Below, one piece after another: positions 30,879-36,878 of a stretch of 36,878 nt of DNA. The position numbers and the translations under genes are program-made. The stretch's first letter is position 1, and the number at the start of each line of letters is the position of its first letter. The notes under the pieces are model-generated. The model was not told the DNA's origin, ran no database searches, and worked only from the letters and a program-made list of their open reading frames with translations. The DNA comes from a virus. The stretch lies in IMG/VR virus record IMGVR_UViG_3300046005_000910, positions 1-36,878 of that record; one strand, written 5' to 3'.

Positions 30879-31725
30879 CCTTGTATTCAAGGGAAGTCGC
30901 TACTCTTCCCCCCGTTCTCTTATGAACTGCTAACTATTACTAGCTAGAGTAGACTATATCAACGCCCGTATAGGGCGATTACCGTTTCCATTACCAATAG
31001 CTTGTAATGTACTCCCATTTCAGGGATAGTCGTTAGGCATTTAATTAATAATGTTTCTTGGTCTATCAAATAATTGTAGTTGGTCTAAAGCCCAGTTTAC
31101 ATGAATAGCAGCATCTTTTTCATTTGTAAATCTTTTTTGGTAGTATGTTTTACCCTTATGCCTAATACCTGCTTTCCACTTACCTCTAATTTTATCGTAC
31201 CCTACATTGTGGTACTTAGAGGCACTGCTTAACTTTAATCCTAAAGTGGGTACGTTATAAACCGTAATTCCTAATTCATAAGCTTTACGTTTATTTTCAC
31301 TGCTTGTGACCCATTCTAAATTACTACTTTTATTGTTTAGCTTATTTCCGTCTATATGATTAACTTCTCTTTTAGATTCTGGGTTATCTATAAAAGCTTC
31401 GGCAACTAATCTGTGCATTAGTCTATTTACGTGCACCCCGTTTAATTTTAGCCCTACTTTTTTATACCCTGAATTTATAGTGTGAGTTTTTAAGTTTTTT
31501 CTATAGTTAGAAATACTACCTAAATTAGATATTTGATATACCCCATTTAATTCTTTTATAGGCAGCCATATTTCATTATTAATATTTAGCACGGGATTGT
31601 CCTCTGGTATATTTTTAAAAGTATATTATAGTACTCTTTCTAACATACCGCAAGGAGTTTCCCCGTTTAGGTAATTTTCGATACACTATTACTAGTGTAA
31701 AGCTCTCTGTAGCTAAGCTACGTTA
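30879..31725 (-). mobile_element. Group I intron (td-like, group IA2 type) in DNA polymerase gene
   Basis: The 847-bp insertion separates KVNF from QNIPRD. Exon 1 ends in T (AACTT) and the intron ends in G (ACAAGG), as group I splicing requires; the split codon is TT|T (Phe). Core elements resemble the T4 td intron: TACCTAAACGGGG and GACAATCCCGTGCTAAAT on the 5' side, TGCCTAACGACTATCCC and GATATAGTCTACTCT on the 3' side. The HNH gene occupies the P6-region loop between them, as the endonuclease ORF does in td. The P5-region arm (AT-rich, around 31600-31650) looks longer than in td. Class and boundaries are inferred from motif comparison and reading frame. Confidence 0.93.
31041..31592 (-). 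CDS. Intron-encoded HNH homing endonuclease: NUMOD4, HNH, AP2
   Basis: This is a 183-residue protein. NUMOD4-like N-terminus (EIWLPIKELNGVYQISNLGSISNYRKN); HNH_3 core with LMHRLVAEAF (His60) and EVNHIDGNKLNNKSSNLEWVT (His79, Asn91); C-terminal AP2-like domain (KYHNVGYDKIRGKWKAGIRHKGKTYYQKRF). The start is GTG at 31590-31592, with AGAGG nine bases upstream; both lie within the conserved intron core, so translation and RNA folding compete for the same nucleotides. It would cut intron-less polymerase genes and copy the intron into them. Confidence 0.92.
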   Translation of the reverse strand: MLNINNEIWLPIKELNGVYQISNLGSISNYRKNLKTHTINSGYKKVGLKLNGVHVNRLMHRLVAEAFIDNPESKREVNHIDGNKLNNKSSNLEWVTSSENKRKAYELGITVYNVPTLGLKLSSASKYHNVGYDKIRGKWKAGIRHKGKTYYQKRFTNEKDAAIHVNWALDQLQLFDRPRNIIN

Positions 31726-32705
31726 AAGTTTACTTTCTGCCCACCACCTGCAGCCCATCGACCCGTTGCCGTTCCGTAGTAATTAAGTGGGATAGGTAGA
31801 GTACCCATACGTTTTGCAATACCTATGAACCGCTCAGTACGGGTCTCCTCAATGGTACTCTTAACACCCAGCCTAACTGCAACTAAAGTCTGTACCATTA
31901 TATTAGGATGCTCAAGTAAGTCTTTAAGTCCGTCATCTGTTTTAGCAAAAGCATACGTCAGCTTACCTGTAGTAGGTGATATTTTCATGGGTACTTGTGC
32001 CCCACAATCCTCTAACAACTTAGCAAACTTAGGGTTACTCATAATCTCAGCCTTATCTACCACTATCTTATTAAGCAGTTCTTCCTTAGCTGTTCTTACT
32101 TGATACAAATGGTTCTCAAGTGCAGGTAGGTCAACCTCAAGTAAAGGCTCTACCCCCATTTTAATAGTTAGAGATATTAGTTCTAACTCAGTCGTACTAA
32201 AATGGGGTAAGAGCTTTTGAAATAACAAGTACGCAAGTTCTGTATCATTAATGCAATACTCACCATAAGCGGCTAACTCTGCGGGGCTAAAGTCTTTTAG
32301 ATGTTTACCTAATGCATTGACAACCTCAGTACCTTTAACACCTAGCTCATAATACTCAACTAACTTAGCTAAGCTGCCGCCTACTGATATACCATGCACA
32401 GCTCTAGCCATTGACAAGGTGTCGATATATTTAGCAGGGGTAATACCATAGTAGAGAGATAAGATACTTGCATCAAAGAAACAGTTGTGTGCTATTAAAG
32501 CAATCTCTTTCCAATTAAATTGATTAAGCACTTCCATTATCTCGAATCGAGTGCCTGTATACCACGCGGCTGGTGTATCCCCCAATTTAATACTTAACCC
32601 AATAACTTCAAACTCATCAGAGTTTATATACTCTTCTGTCGGTAATTTAGATAAGCTGTGTGTCTTGCTATAGAACGACTCAAAGTCTAAAACCATAATA
32701 TTCAT
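31726..32705 (-). CDS. DNA polymerase I family, exon 1: 3'-5' exonuclease and start of palm
   Basis: The start ATG at 32705 has GAGG at correct spacing and overlaps the upstream stop by ATGA. The first residues MNIMVLDFESFYS give exonuclease Asp7 and Glu9. HNCFFDASI and AAYGEYCINDTELAYLL supply the later exonuclease acidic residues. The exon runs to YYGTATGRWAAGGGQKVNF, the conserved palm segment before motif A. Unspliced reading adds only three residues before a stop (31713), so an intact enzyme requires intron removal. Typical of replicative family A polymerases in podo-like phages. Confidence 0.93.
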
Positions 32706-32878
32706 TCTTCTACCTCAATTTTACTTTCACAGTTCTTAGGGTTAAAGAACGAGTATGTGTAACGCCCTTGCTCCTCATCCAATGCAATAGTTAAGTACCG
32801 CTTACATGAGTTTCTTACTGCACAAATCCCATCCTCATCGCCTGTACAACGAGATACATCTCTAGGTAACGGTTTCAT
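32702..32878 (-). CDS. Small Cys-rich protein (58 aa)
   Basis: ATG at 32878 gives MKPLPRDVSRCTGDEDGICAVRNSCKRYLTIALDEEQGRYTYSF... with Cys11, Cys19, Cys25 and Cys50, a probable zinc-binding set. The LPRDxxRCxG...C...R..CKRY pattern recurs in small phage early proteins. Its stop overlaps the polymerase start by ATGA and its start overlaps the VRR-NUC gene by 17 bp. Function unknown. Confidence 0.75.
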   Translation of the reverse strand: MKPLPRDVSRCTGDEDGICAVRNSCKRYLTIALDEEQGRYTYSFFNPKNCESKIEVEE

Positions 32879-33170
32879 TTTTAATTGCCTTTATTACATT
32901 AATAAGCTGTGCTATGTTGTCTGCATTTACATAGATACCAGTTCCCCCTGCATCATATATCCTGTGAAGCTCCCTCGATTGTATCGCGGTGGGCATAAGA
33001 CTACCAGCCTTAGCTTCAATACCAATAAACTGCCCTTTGATAATACCCACAAAATCAGGGATGCCACTACGTCCATACCCATTACCACTAGGCATAAAAT
33101 AGTACACGCCTTCATCATCTAATATTTTCTTAATTTGTTTTTTAATCTCCCCCTCTTTAGTCGTCGCCAT
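32862..33170 (-). CDS. VRR-NUC domain nuclease
   Basis: The start at 33170 (MATTKEGEIKKQIKKILDDEG) is supported by GAGGAG upstream; 33185 is an alternative. The motif GNGYGRSGIPDFVGIIKGQFIGIEAKAGS shows the D...ExK nuclease site, followed by PTAIQSRELHRIYDAGGTGIYV, which defines VRR-NUC. At 102 residues it is the stand-alone phage form; family members act on branched DNA such as Holliday junctions. It would resolve replication or packaging intermediates. Confidence 0.92.
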   Translation of the reverse strand: MATTKEGEIKKQIKKILDDEGVYYFMPSGNGYGRSGIPDFVGIIKGQFIGIEAKAGSLMPTAIQSRELHRIYDAGGTGIYVNADNIAQLINVIKAIKNETVT

Positions 33171-33363
33171 TACATAGCTCCTCATGTCTTTCTTTAAGGT
33201 GCTTGTTACGCTCTGCTATCATTGCGTCTGCAAAAAAATAAGCTCTTACTACTGTGTATTCAACAACTTCATCTTCATAAACGTCATCCATTTTGTTCCA
33301 TCCTAACATCAGCCCCTGCATAGCAAGACCCGCGAAGTGATCGCGTAGTGTTATGTTACTCAT
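33157..33363 (-). CDS. Hypothetical protein with helical ADAM motif (68 aa)
   Basis: The start at 33363 follows GGAGGTGGGG. The pattern ITLRDHFAGLAMQGLM, then TVVRAYFFADAMIAERNKHLKER, is common in phage and prophage small proteins of unknown role. The 14-bp overlap with the VRR-NUC start suggests coupling. Confidence 0.8.
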   Translation of the reverse strand: MSNITLRDHFAGLAMQGLMLGWNKMDDVYEDEVVEYTVVRAYFFADAMIAERNKHLKERHEELCNGDD

Positions 33364-33598
33364 CCCCACCTCCAATACCGTGATACTTCTCAGCCCATCT
33401 AGCCCCTTCGATAAAGAAGTGTTGTTGCAAACCCTCCATACAGGAAGTGATGTTCTTTAGTGTTGATTTGGTTAAGGGTTTTAGTGGTGGCTGTGCTAAG
33501 TAAAGTGGCTTACCTTCATCTTCTTCTGATTTATACCACTCTAAATTTATTTCTCCCGTAACTGCATCTCTAACCATGTAAGCTTTTGGCCTATCCAT
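33356..33598 (-). CDS. Hypothetical protein (80 aa)
   Basis: The start at 33598 (MDRPKAYMVRDAVTGEINLEWY) is favoured by AGGAG nine bases upstream; the ATG two codons earlier is too close. It contains GKPLYLAQPPLKPLTKSTLKNITSCMEGLQQHFFIEGARWAEKYHGIG. The PLYLAQPP element echoes PLYLAPPKR in the next upstream gene, marking relationship to the modular gene set at 33.6-34.5 kb. Confidence 0.7.
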   Translation of the reverse strand: MDRPKAYMVRDAVTGEINLEWYKSEEDEGKPLYLAQPPLKPLTKSTLKNITSCMEGLQQHFFIEGARWAEKYHGIGGGDE

Positions 33599-34019
33599 TA
33601 TCATCTACTCCTATGCCGTGAGCCATCTCGACCTGACGAGCAAATATAAAAACGTCATTAAATATATTAACTCCATACAGTTGAGACAGCCTATCCTCAC
33701 TTAAAGGCTCTCGTTTTGGCGGTGCTAGGTATAGTGGTATTGTTATTCCATCGAAATTCTTTTCAAACCCTACCGATAAAGTCCGCTCTATAAAACTCTC
33801 GCTTTGGCGTTCATACATCCAAGCCACAGGCTCTTGCTCAAGTTGGGCTAGTCTTGCTCCAGCATCATATTCACCATCGCACCAATAGCAATGGCTATCT
33901 TGCCTAGGCTCAGGTTGTGCGAGTAGTTCTTTTATCTCATCGCATAACGCATTGTAATTATCTCTGTCAGCATCAAGATCTTCCCAAATCTTCTTCAGTA
34001 ACTCTCTTTCTTTACTCAT
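33591..34019 (-). CDS. Modular early protein (142 aa), composite of two paralogous modules
   Basis: The start at 34019 is set by GGAGG six bases upstream. The N-terminus MSKERELLKKIWEDLD and ELLAQPEP match the gene at 34012-34275. The C-terminus EPLSEDRLSQLYGVNIFNDVFIFARQVEMAHGI matches the gene at 34268-34516. A middle HCYWCDGEYDAGARLAQLEQEPVAWMYERQ resembles many phage proteins with PVAWMYE...PLYLAP units. Function unknown. The composition suggests module shuffling. Confidence 0.7.
   Translation of the reverse strand: MSKERELLKKIWEDLDADRDNYNALCDEIKELLAQPEPRQDSHCYWCDGEYDAGARLAQLEQEPVAWMYERQSESFIERTLSVGFEKNFDGITIPLYLAPPKREPLSEDRLSQLYGVNIFNDVFIFARQVEMAHGIGVDDNG
33616..33710 (-). repeat. Diverged direct repeat of about 95 bp, copy 1
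   Basis: Shares long identical blocks (for example TCGACCTGACG and ATATAAAAACGTCATTAA, plus strand) with 34293-34387. It encodes the C-terminal SEDRLxQLYGVNxxNDVFIFARQVExAHGI module. Confidence 0.8.
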
Positions 34020-34275
34020 CGTCATCCTCCATAATTAAATTAAACACATTATCTACTTTTCGTTTTAAGTCCATGACTGCTGCGTTGTAACCTCTTTTGT
34101 AACCTTTTTTATAAAAGGGAATACCTTTTCTTGGTGTTAAGCCAAGCTCAGGTTGTGCAAGTAGTTCTGTGATTTCTTTAATCAAATCTTGGCAGGTTAA
34201 AGAGACATTCTCCTCCCAATCTAGCGGCTCTAAAAAATAGATAGCTCTTTTAAGTAACTCTCTTTCTTTACTCAT
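34012..34275 (-). CDS. Modular early protein (87 aa), shares N-terminal module
   Basis: GGAG precedes the ATG at 34275. It starts MSKERELLKRAIYFLEPLDWEE, contains ELLAQPELGLTPRKG, and ends FYKKGYKRGYNAAVMDLKRKVDNVFNLIMEDDDE. Its first nine residues and the ELLAQPE element are shared with the gene at 33591. No catalytic motif is visible. Confidence 0.7.
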   Translation of the reverse strand: MSKERELLKRAIYFLEPLDWEENVSLTCQDLIKEITELLAQPELGLTPRKGIPFYKKGYKRGYNAAVMDLKRKVDNVFNLIMEDDDE

Positions 34276-34516
34276 TATTAAAGCTCCTTATACCGTGTGC
34301 TTTCTCGACCTGACGGGCGAATATAAAAACGTCATTAACCAAATTAACTCCATATAGTTGAGCCAACCTATCTTCACTCAAAGGCTCAGGCTCTTCAGGT
34401 ATATATTTACGAATAATACCTGCAAAAAATTCAACCATTCTATCATTACAAAAACCTTCAGTAAATTGGTCTGCTATCTCGTTGGCACATGCCATTACTT
34501 TTGTTTCAATACCCAT
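34268..34516 (-). CDS. Modular early protein (82 aa), shares C-terminal module
   Basis: MGIETKVMACANEIADQFTEGFCNDRMVEFFAGIIRKYIPEEPEPLSEDRLAQLYGVNLVNDVFIFARQVEKAHGI. The last 32 or so residues are nearly identical to the C-terminus of the gene at 33591, and the DNA is also similar (34293-34387). GAGG lies upstream of the ATG. Unknown function. Confidence 0.7.
   Translation of the reverse strand: MGIETKVMACANEIADQFTEGFCNDRMVEFFAGIIRKYIPEEPEPLSEDRLAQLYGVNLVNDVFIFARQVEKAHGIRSFNNE
34293..34387 (-). repeat. Diverged direct repeat of about 95 bp, copy 2
   Basis: Partner of the repeat at 33616-33710, encoding the same C-terminal module in a different gene. Confidence 0.8.
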
Positions 34517-35114
34517 AAATATTGTCCTCTCTTCTTCTCATTTCTATATTTCTTAAATGAAGTTTCTTGTTGTTCTGCATGAATGTAATCAGTCCATGCC
34601 CCATACTACCCTCTTTGAATGTATAAAGGTCTCGCTTACGTGGTATCTTTTCACCTAGTCTATGGAACGCTAGGATATCTCTAGCAAATACATACCAGTC
34701 GTTAATCTCTTGTCGGTCATACAAGTACACCACGCCATTAGTTTCTTTGTGTTTAGGCATGCGATACCGTTCTTTCCTACTAATACCATCTATATAAGAT
34801 AGTCTTACACCTAAATCTTTAGCTATTTGATTTCGAGTTATATAAACTTTATCCATTGCTTTAGTCCTCTGTGGTGCATATTTGTCAGCAATAGCTTTAA
34901 GCCCTATCGCGTTGGCTTCTTTCTTTTTCTCATTACAGGCTTTGTTATATATAACGGCTTTAGCTTTTAGTTCCTCCTTATTAGCTGCACGATAAGCATG
35001 AGTACGAGCCAGTATTTTTTCTTTGTTAAGCTCGTACCACTCTTTTCGTTTCTGTATTATCTGTTCTTTGTTAGCCTCATAGTAAATCTTGTACTTTTCG
35101 TTTTTTGTGCTCAT
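34506..35114 (-). CDS. Putative DNA-binding protein with repeated Lys/Glu helices and HTH
   Basis: The start at 35114 (MSTKNEKYKIYY) is preferred to an upstream TTG. The N-terminal 80 residues contain three repeats of the form YYEANKEQIIQKRKEWYELNKEKI, as in many phage endonuclease-associated or DNA-binding proteins. They are followed by an HTH (ITRNQIAKDLGVRLSYIDGISRKERYRMP) and VVYLYDRQEINDWYVFARDIL. Total 202 residues. No nuclease core (HNH, GIY) is seen, so it may be a decayed homing enzyme or a regulator. Confidence 0.65.
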   Translation of the reverse strand: MSTKNEKYKIYYEANKEQIIQKRKEWYELNKEKILARTHAYRAANKEELKAKAVIYNKACNEKKKEANAIGLKAIADKYAPQRTKAMDKVYITRNQIAKDLGVRLSYIDGISRKERYRMPKHKETNGVVYLYDRQEINDWYVFARDILAFHRLGEKIPRKRDLYTFKEGSMGHGLITFMQNNKKLHLRNIEMRRREDNIYGY

Positions 35115-35214
35115 AGTATTTGTCTTTCGCAAGTAATATTAATATTACAGGTAGCCCCATAATCAACACTACAGTTAAAAATAACCTGATTAAAATTAAC
35201 TGTAGTGTCTGCAT
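35077..35214 (-). CDS. Small single-span membrane protein (45 aa)
   Basis: ATG at 35214 follows AGGAG by six bases and lies directly after the stop of the gene at 35215. The residues QTLQLILIRLFLTVVLIMGLPVILILLA form one membrane segment; the C-terminus KDKYYEHKKRKVQDLL is basic, predicting cytoplasmic. It overlaps the next start (35114) by 38 bp. Too short for family recognition; could be an early inner-membrane-acting phage peptide. Confidence 0.75.
   Translation of the reverse strand: MQTLQLILIRLFLTVVLIMGLPVILILLAKDKYYEHKKRKVQDLL
35166..35208 (-). promoter_or_regulatory. 13-bp perfect inverted repeat just after the start codon of the membrane peptide
   Basis: ACACTACAGTTAA (35166-35178) pairs with TTAACTGTAGTGT (35196-35208), loop 17 bases. 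In the mRNA the hairpin begins four bases after the ATG at 35214, so it could block ribosome loading or stabilise the transcript. There is no U-run, so it is not a normal terminator. Confidence 0.7.
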
Positions 35215-35430
35215 TTATAACTCCTGAACTATGTAAGTGGTACTATCAATTCTCATACCTATATCTGGAACAACCTCACCTTCTTCTGCTAATCGTAACA
35301 AGGCAATGCGTTCAGGTACAGGTGGGTCAAGGTCGGCTACGTCATTAAAAGATATAATGTCATTAGGTTTGAACACGACATTATCCATTGAGTAAGCCTT
35401 CCTTTCTTTTAAGTCCACACGAAGTGTCAT
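35215..35430 (-). CDS. Hypothetical protein (71 aa)
   Basis: MTLRVDLKERKAYSMDNVVFKPNDIISFNDVADLDPPVPERIALLRLAEEGEVVPDIGMRID. Small alpha/beta-looking protein, coupled to the VWA gene by TAATG. The pattern FKPNDIISFNDVADLDPPVPERIALLRLA looks conserved in related phage operons. Probably an accessory to the VWA protein or unrelated; unknown. Confidence 0.75.
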   Translation of the reverse strand: MTLRVDLKERKAYSMDNVVFKPNDIISFNDVADLDPPVPERIALLRLAEEGEVVPDIGMRIDSTTYIVQEL

Positions 35431-36581
35431 TATTTAACCCGTAATACCGTACCGAATGGAGGCACAGTGGTTTTATTATCGACCATCACCCATAGCACTG
35501 GGTAAGGTGGTGCTGATGCAGGTATAGTAATCCACCCATCTGTAATGATAATGCAGACTACAGGTTCTAACTTATTAGTAGCATTATACTCAAAGATACA
35601 GGTACTATCAGAACCACCGCCCCCCTTAACACAAGTAGACGCTATCATACCATCGTACTCACCCTCTGTATAAATCTCATGTGATGCAACTGCTGTATCC
35701 CAATACAACAAGTCTACTTTCTCAGGGGTCACATTATCACATATAGTCACTAACTCAGACAAGGCTTTTGTTATCTCTGTACTACCGATTGAACCTGATG
35801 TATCTATAGCCACACAGATGTTACCTACTGACTCACTAATCTGACTCGGCATATACATATCCTGCTGTAACCAACGTCTATTGGGTTTAGCCCAAGTGCT
35901 ATCACCTTTACCAGCACATACACTAGATACAAACTCTCTAAGCTGTTCCTTCCAATCGACTTGAGATTGCATCATAGCTTCAAAGCCCACATCTACATCA
36001 CCGCCCTGCTTACCTGCCAGTAACGCTCCAGTTCTAACAGCACCCTCTATCTCTTTACGCAAGGCTTCCTGCTCCTCTGCACCTAGCTGCTTAGCTCCCT
36101 CCCAGTCGTGCTCGTCCATAGGCTCACCGCCTTTACCCTTACCATCCTCTCTATCTTTCTTAAGTCTAGCGAACACCTCACCACTATCAAGACCACGATA
36201 GCTCTCGTCAAGTAGCCCACCTTTAGGCATAGATATAAAAGAACCATACTTATCTAAATCAAACAGTTCTAAATTCACAACGTAGTCTGTCGCTCTATTA
36301 GCTAAGTCAGCGTCTTCCTCAAACAACTTACGCCATGTAAACAAATGCATATACATACAATGCTTGACCTCATGCAATATGAGAAACCTAAGCTCAGCAT
36401 CGGTAAGCGTCTCAACGTATACTCTACCGTATATCTTATCCCTCCCATTAGTGCAAGCGGTAGGACAATCATCACTAACCGATGTATTGCCCATCATTAA
36501 TAACCCTGCATAAGCTAAAGTTTTTTTATCCTGCATTAGTGCAATGTGCGCTCGAGTCAATCTGTCTTCAACACTTAACAT
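35430..36581 (-). CDS. VWA domain protein with HExxH metallopeptidase-like N-terminus (DUF2201-like)
   Basis: The start at 36581 (MLSVEDRLTRAHIALMQDKK) follows GGAG; an upstream start at 36599 is less likely. Residues 70-74 (HEVKH in FLILHEVKHCMYMHLF) form a zinc-type HExxH. The C-terminal half is a von Willebrand A fold with MIDAS DTSGS at about 260-264 (ICVAIDTSGSIGS) and a later IITDGW. This is the metallopeptidase-VWA pair usually found next to a MoxR-type AAA ATPase; no such partner is present in the window, so it may lie beyond the right edge. 383 residues. Possible role in disassembling or maturing protein complexes. Confidence 0.85.
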   Translation of the reverse strand: MLSVEDRLTRAHIALMQDKKTLAYAGLLMMGNTSVSDDCPTACTNGRDKIYGRVYVETLTDAELRFLILHEVKHCMYMHLFTWRKLFEEDADLANRATDYVVNLELFDLDKYGSFISMPKGGLLDESYRGLDSGEVFARLKKDREDGKGKGGEPMDEHDWEGAKQLGAEEQEALRKEIEGAVRTGALLAGKQGGDVDVGFEAMMQSQVDWKEQLREFVSSVCAGKGDSTWAKPNRRWLQQDMYMPSQISESVGNICVAIDTSGSIGSTEITKALSELVTICDNVTPEKVDLLYWDTAVASHEIYTEGEYDGMIASTCVKGGGGSDSTCIFEYNATNKLEPVVCIIITDGWITIPASAPPYPVLWVMVDNKTTVPPFGTVLRVK

Positions 36582-36598
36582 TTTAATTCTCCAATACA

Positions 36599-36618
36599 AC
36601 CCCTGTAAAGGCAGGGGT
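36599..36618 (-). promoter_or_regulatory. Stem-loop in leader of VWA gene
   Basis: ACCCCTG-TAAAGG-CAGGGGT, a 7-bp stem with 6-nt loop, lies about 18 bases upstream of the VWA start. There is no T-run on the minus strand, so it is more likely a leader structure than a terminator. Weak evidence beyond the perfect stem. Confidence 0.55.
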
Positions 36619-36630
36619 GAGACCTTATGC

Positions 36631-36648
36631 CGTAGTATGCATACTACG
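36631..36648. repeat. 18-bp perfect palindrome
   Basis: CGTAGTATGCATACTACG is self-complementary over 18 bp, between the VWA gene leader and the NUMOD3 gene. CTTATG flanks it on both sides. It could be an operator or a cut/insertion site, or a structural RNA element; no direct evidence decides. Confidence 0.7.
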
Positions 36649-36660
36649 CTTATGACTGCT

Positions 36661-36878
36661 CTATTTATTTCTGTGGTATTCTTTCAACGCTAATGACCTT
36701 TTTAATCTAGTTTCTTCTGATATAGGTGGTCTGTTTTTAGCGGCTTTAGATTGTTTACTCCTAGTTTCTTCTGTCACAATTTTACCTTTATGTTTAACCC
36801 CTATTTTTTGTCTTGTCTCCTCACTATGGGTTCTACCTATGTATTTTTGTTGTACTTCTTCTGACCTATTTCTATGCG
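36661..36878 (-). CDS. NUMOD3-containing homing-endonuclease-like protein, C-terminal part (truncated by window)
   Basis: The frame is open to the right edge and ends at 36661. It has repeated NUMOD3 units (HRNRSEEVQQKYIGRTHSEETRQKI, THSEETRQKIGVKHKGK, SEETRLKRSLALKEYHRNK), each with a SEETRxK core. NUMOD3 is the DNA-binding repeat of GIY-YIG and some HNH homing enzymes; the nuclease domain would be beyond the window. Whether it lies in an intron of the next upstream gene cannot be seen. Confidence 0.75.
   Translation of the reverse strand, partial: HRNRSEEVQQKYIGRTHSEETRQKIGVKHKGKIVTEETRSKQSKAAKNRPPISEETRLKRSLALKEYHRNK

Noticed and set aside
31713-32705. Polymerase as a broken or frameshifted pseudogene
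   Set aside because: The break coincides with td-like intron core motifs and a clean frame restoration at KVNF|QNIPRD, so an intron explains it better.
1-36878. tRNA genes, CRISPR arrays, integrase or attachment sites
   Set aside because: I saw no cloverleaf-like motifs, regular repeat arrays, recombinase signatures or flanking direct repeats.

Overview
The window is a segment of a tailed-phage genome. Most likely this is a lytic-type podovirus-like phage of a Gram-negative host: it carries short-tail ejection-type proteins, a lysis cassette with an outer-membrane-type lipoprotein signal, and no integrase or repressor. DNA is AT-rich, genes are packed with ATGA/TAATG overlaps, and Shine-Dalgarno sequences are good. 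Terminase, portal, capsid and RNA polymerase genes are not in the window, and no host taxon can be named from the sequence alone.

The window has two convergent halves. The left half (1-18.9 kb, plus strand) is the late region. It holds a truncated tail fibre with a self-cleaving S74 chaperone, then a lysis cassette (small ORF, holin-like protein, nested lipoprotein, small protein, GH24 endolysin). After these come a run of virion proteins: a 696-aa nozzle/stabilisation-like protein, several Gly/Ala- or Gln/Ala-rich proteins with shared C-terminal motifs, a cupin-fold protein, a GNAT-like protein, and a 2305-aa ejection protein with a lytic transglycosylase domain and an HExxH motif. A rho-independent terminator follows at 18.9 kb.

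The right half (18.9-36.9 kb, minus strand) is the replication/early region. In transcription order it runs from a truncated NUMOD3 homing-endonuclease-like gene at the right edge through a VWA/HExxH metallopeptidase-like protein, a set of small accessory genes, a VRR-NUC nuclease, a family A DNA polymerase split by a group I intron, a small HNH protein, a zinc-ribbon protein, a DUF3310 protein, a RecB/Cas4-like nuclease, a SNF2-type helicase split by an intein, a putative ssDNA-binding protein, and an AEP primase-DUF927 helicase. A near-consensus sigma70 promoter (23.5 kb) drives the last group, and a terminator lies between the ssDNA-binding protein and the primase-helicase.

The standout feature is a concentration of selfish DNA in the replication genes. 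There is a T4 td-like group I intron with an HNH ORF inside polA, and an intein inside the helicase Walker A motif. Two free-standing HNH genes carry different C-terminal DNA-binding modules, and a NUMOD3 protein lies at the right edge. Eight genes of 45-69 residues that are easy to overlook (47, 69, 49, 46, 53, 62, 58 and 45 aa) were identified from overlaps, Shine-Dalgarno sites and recognisable motifs.
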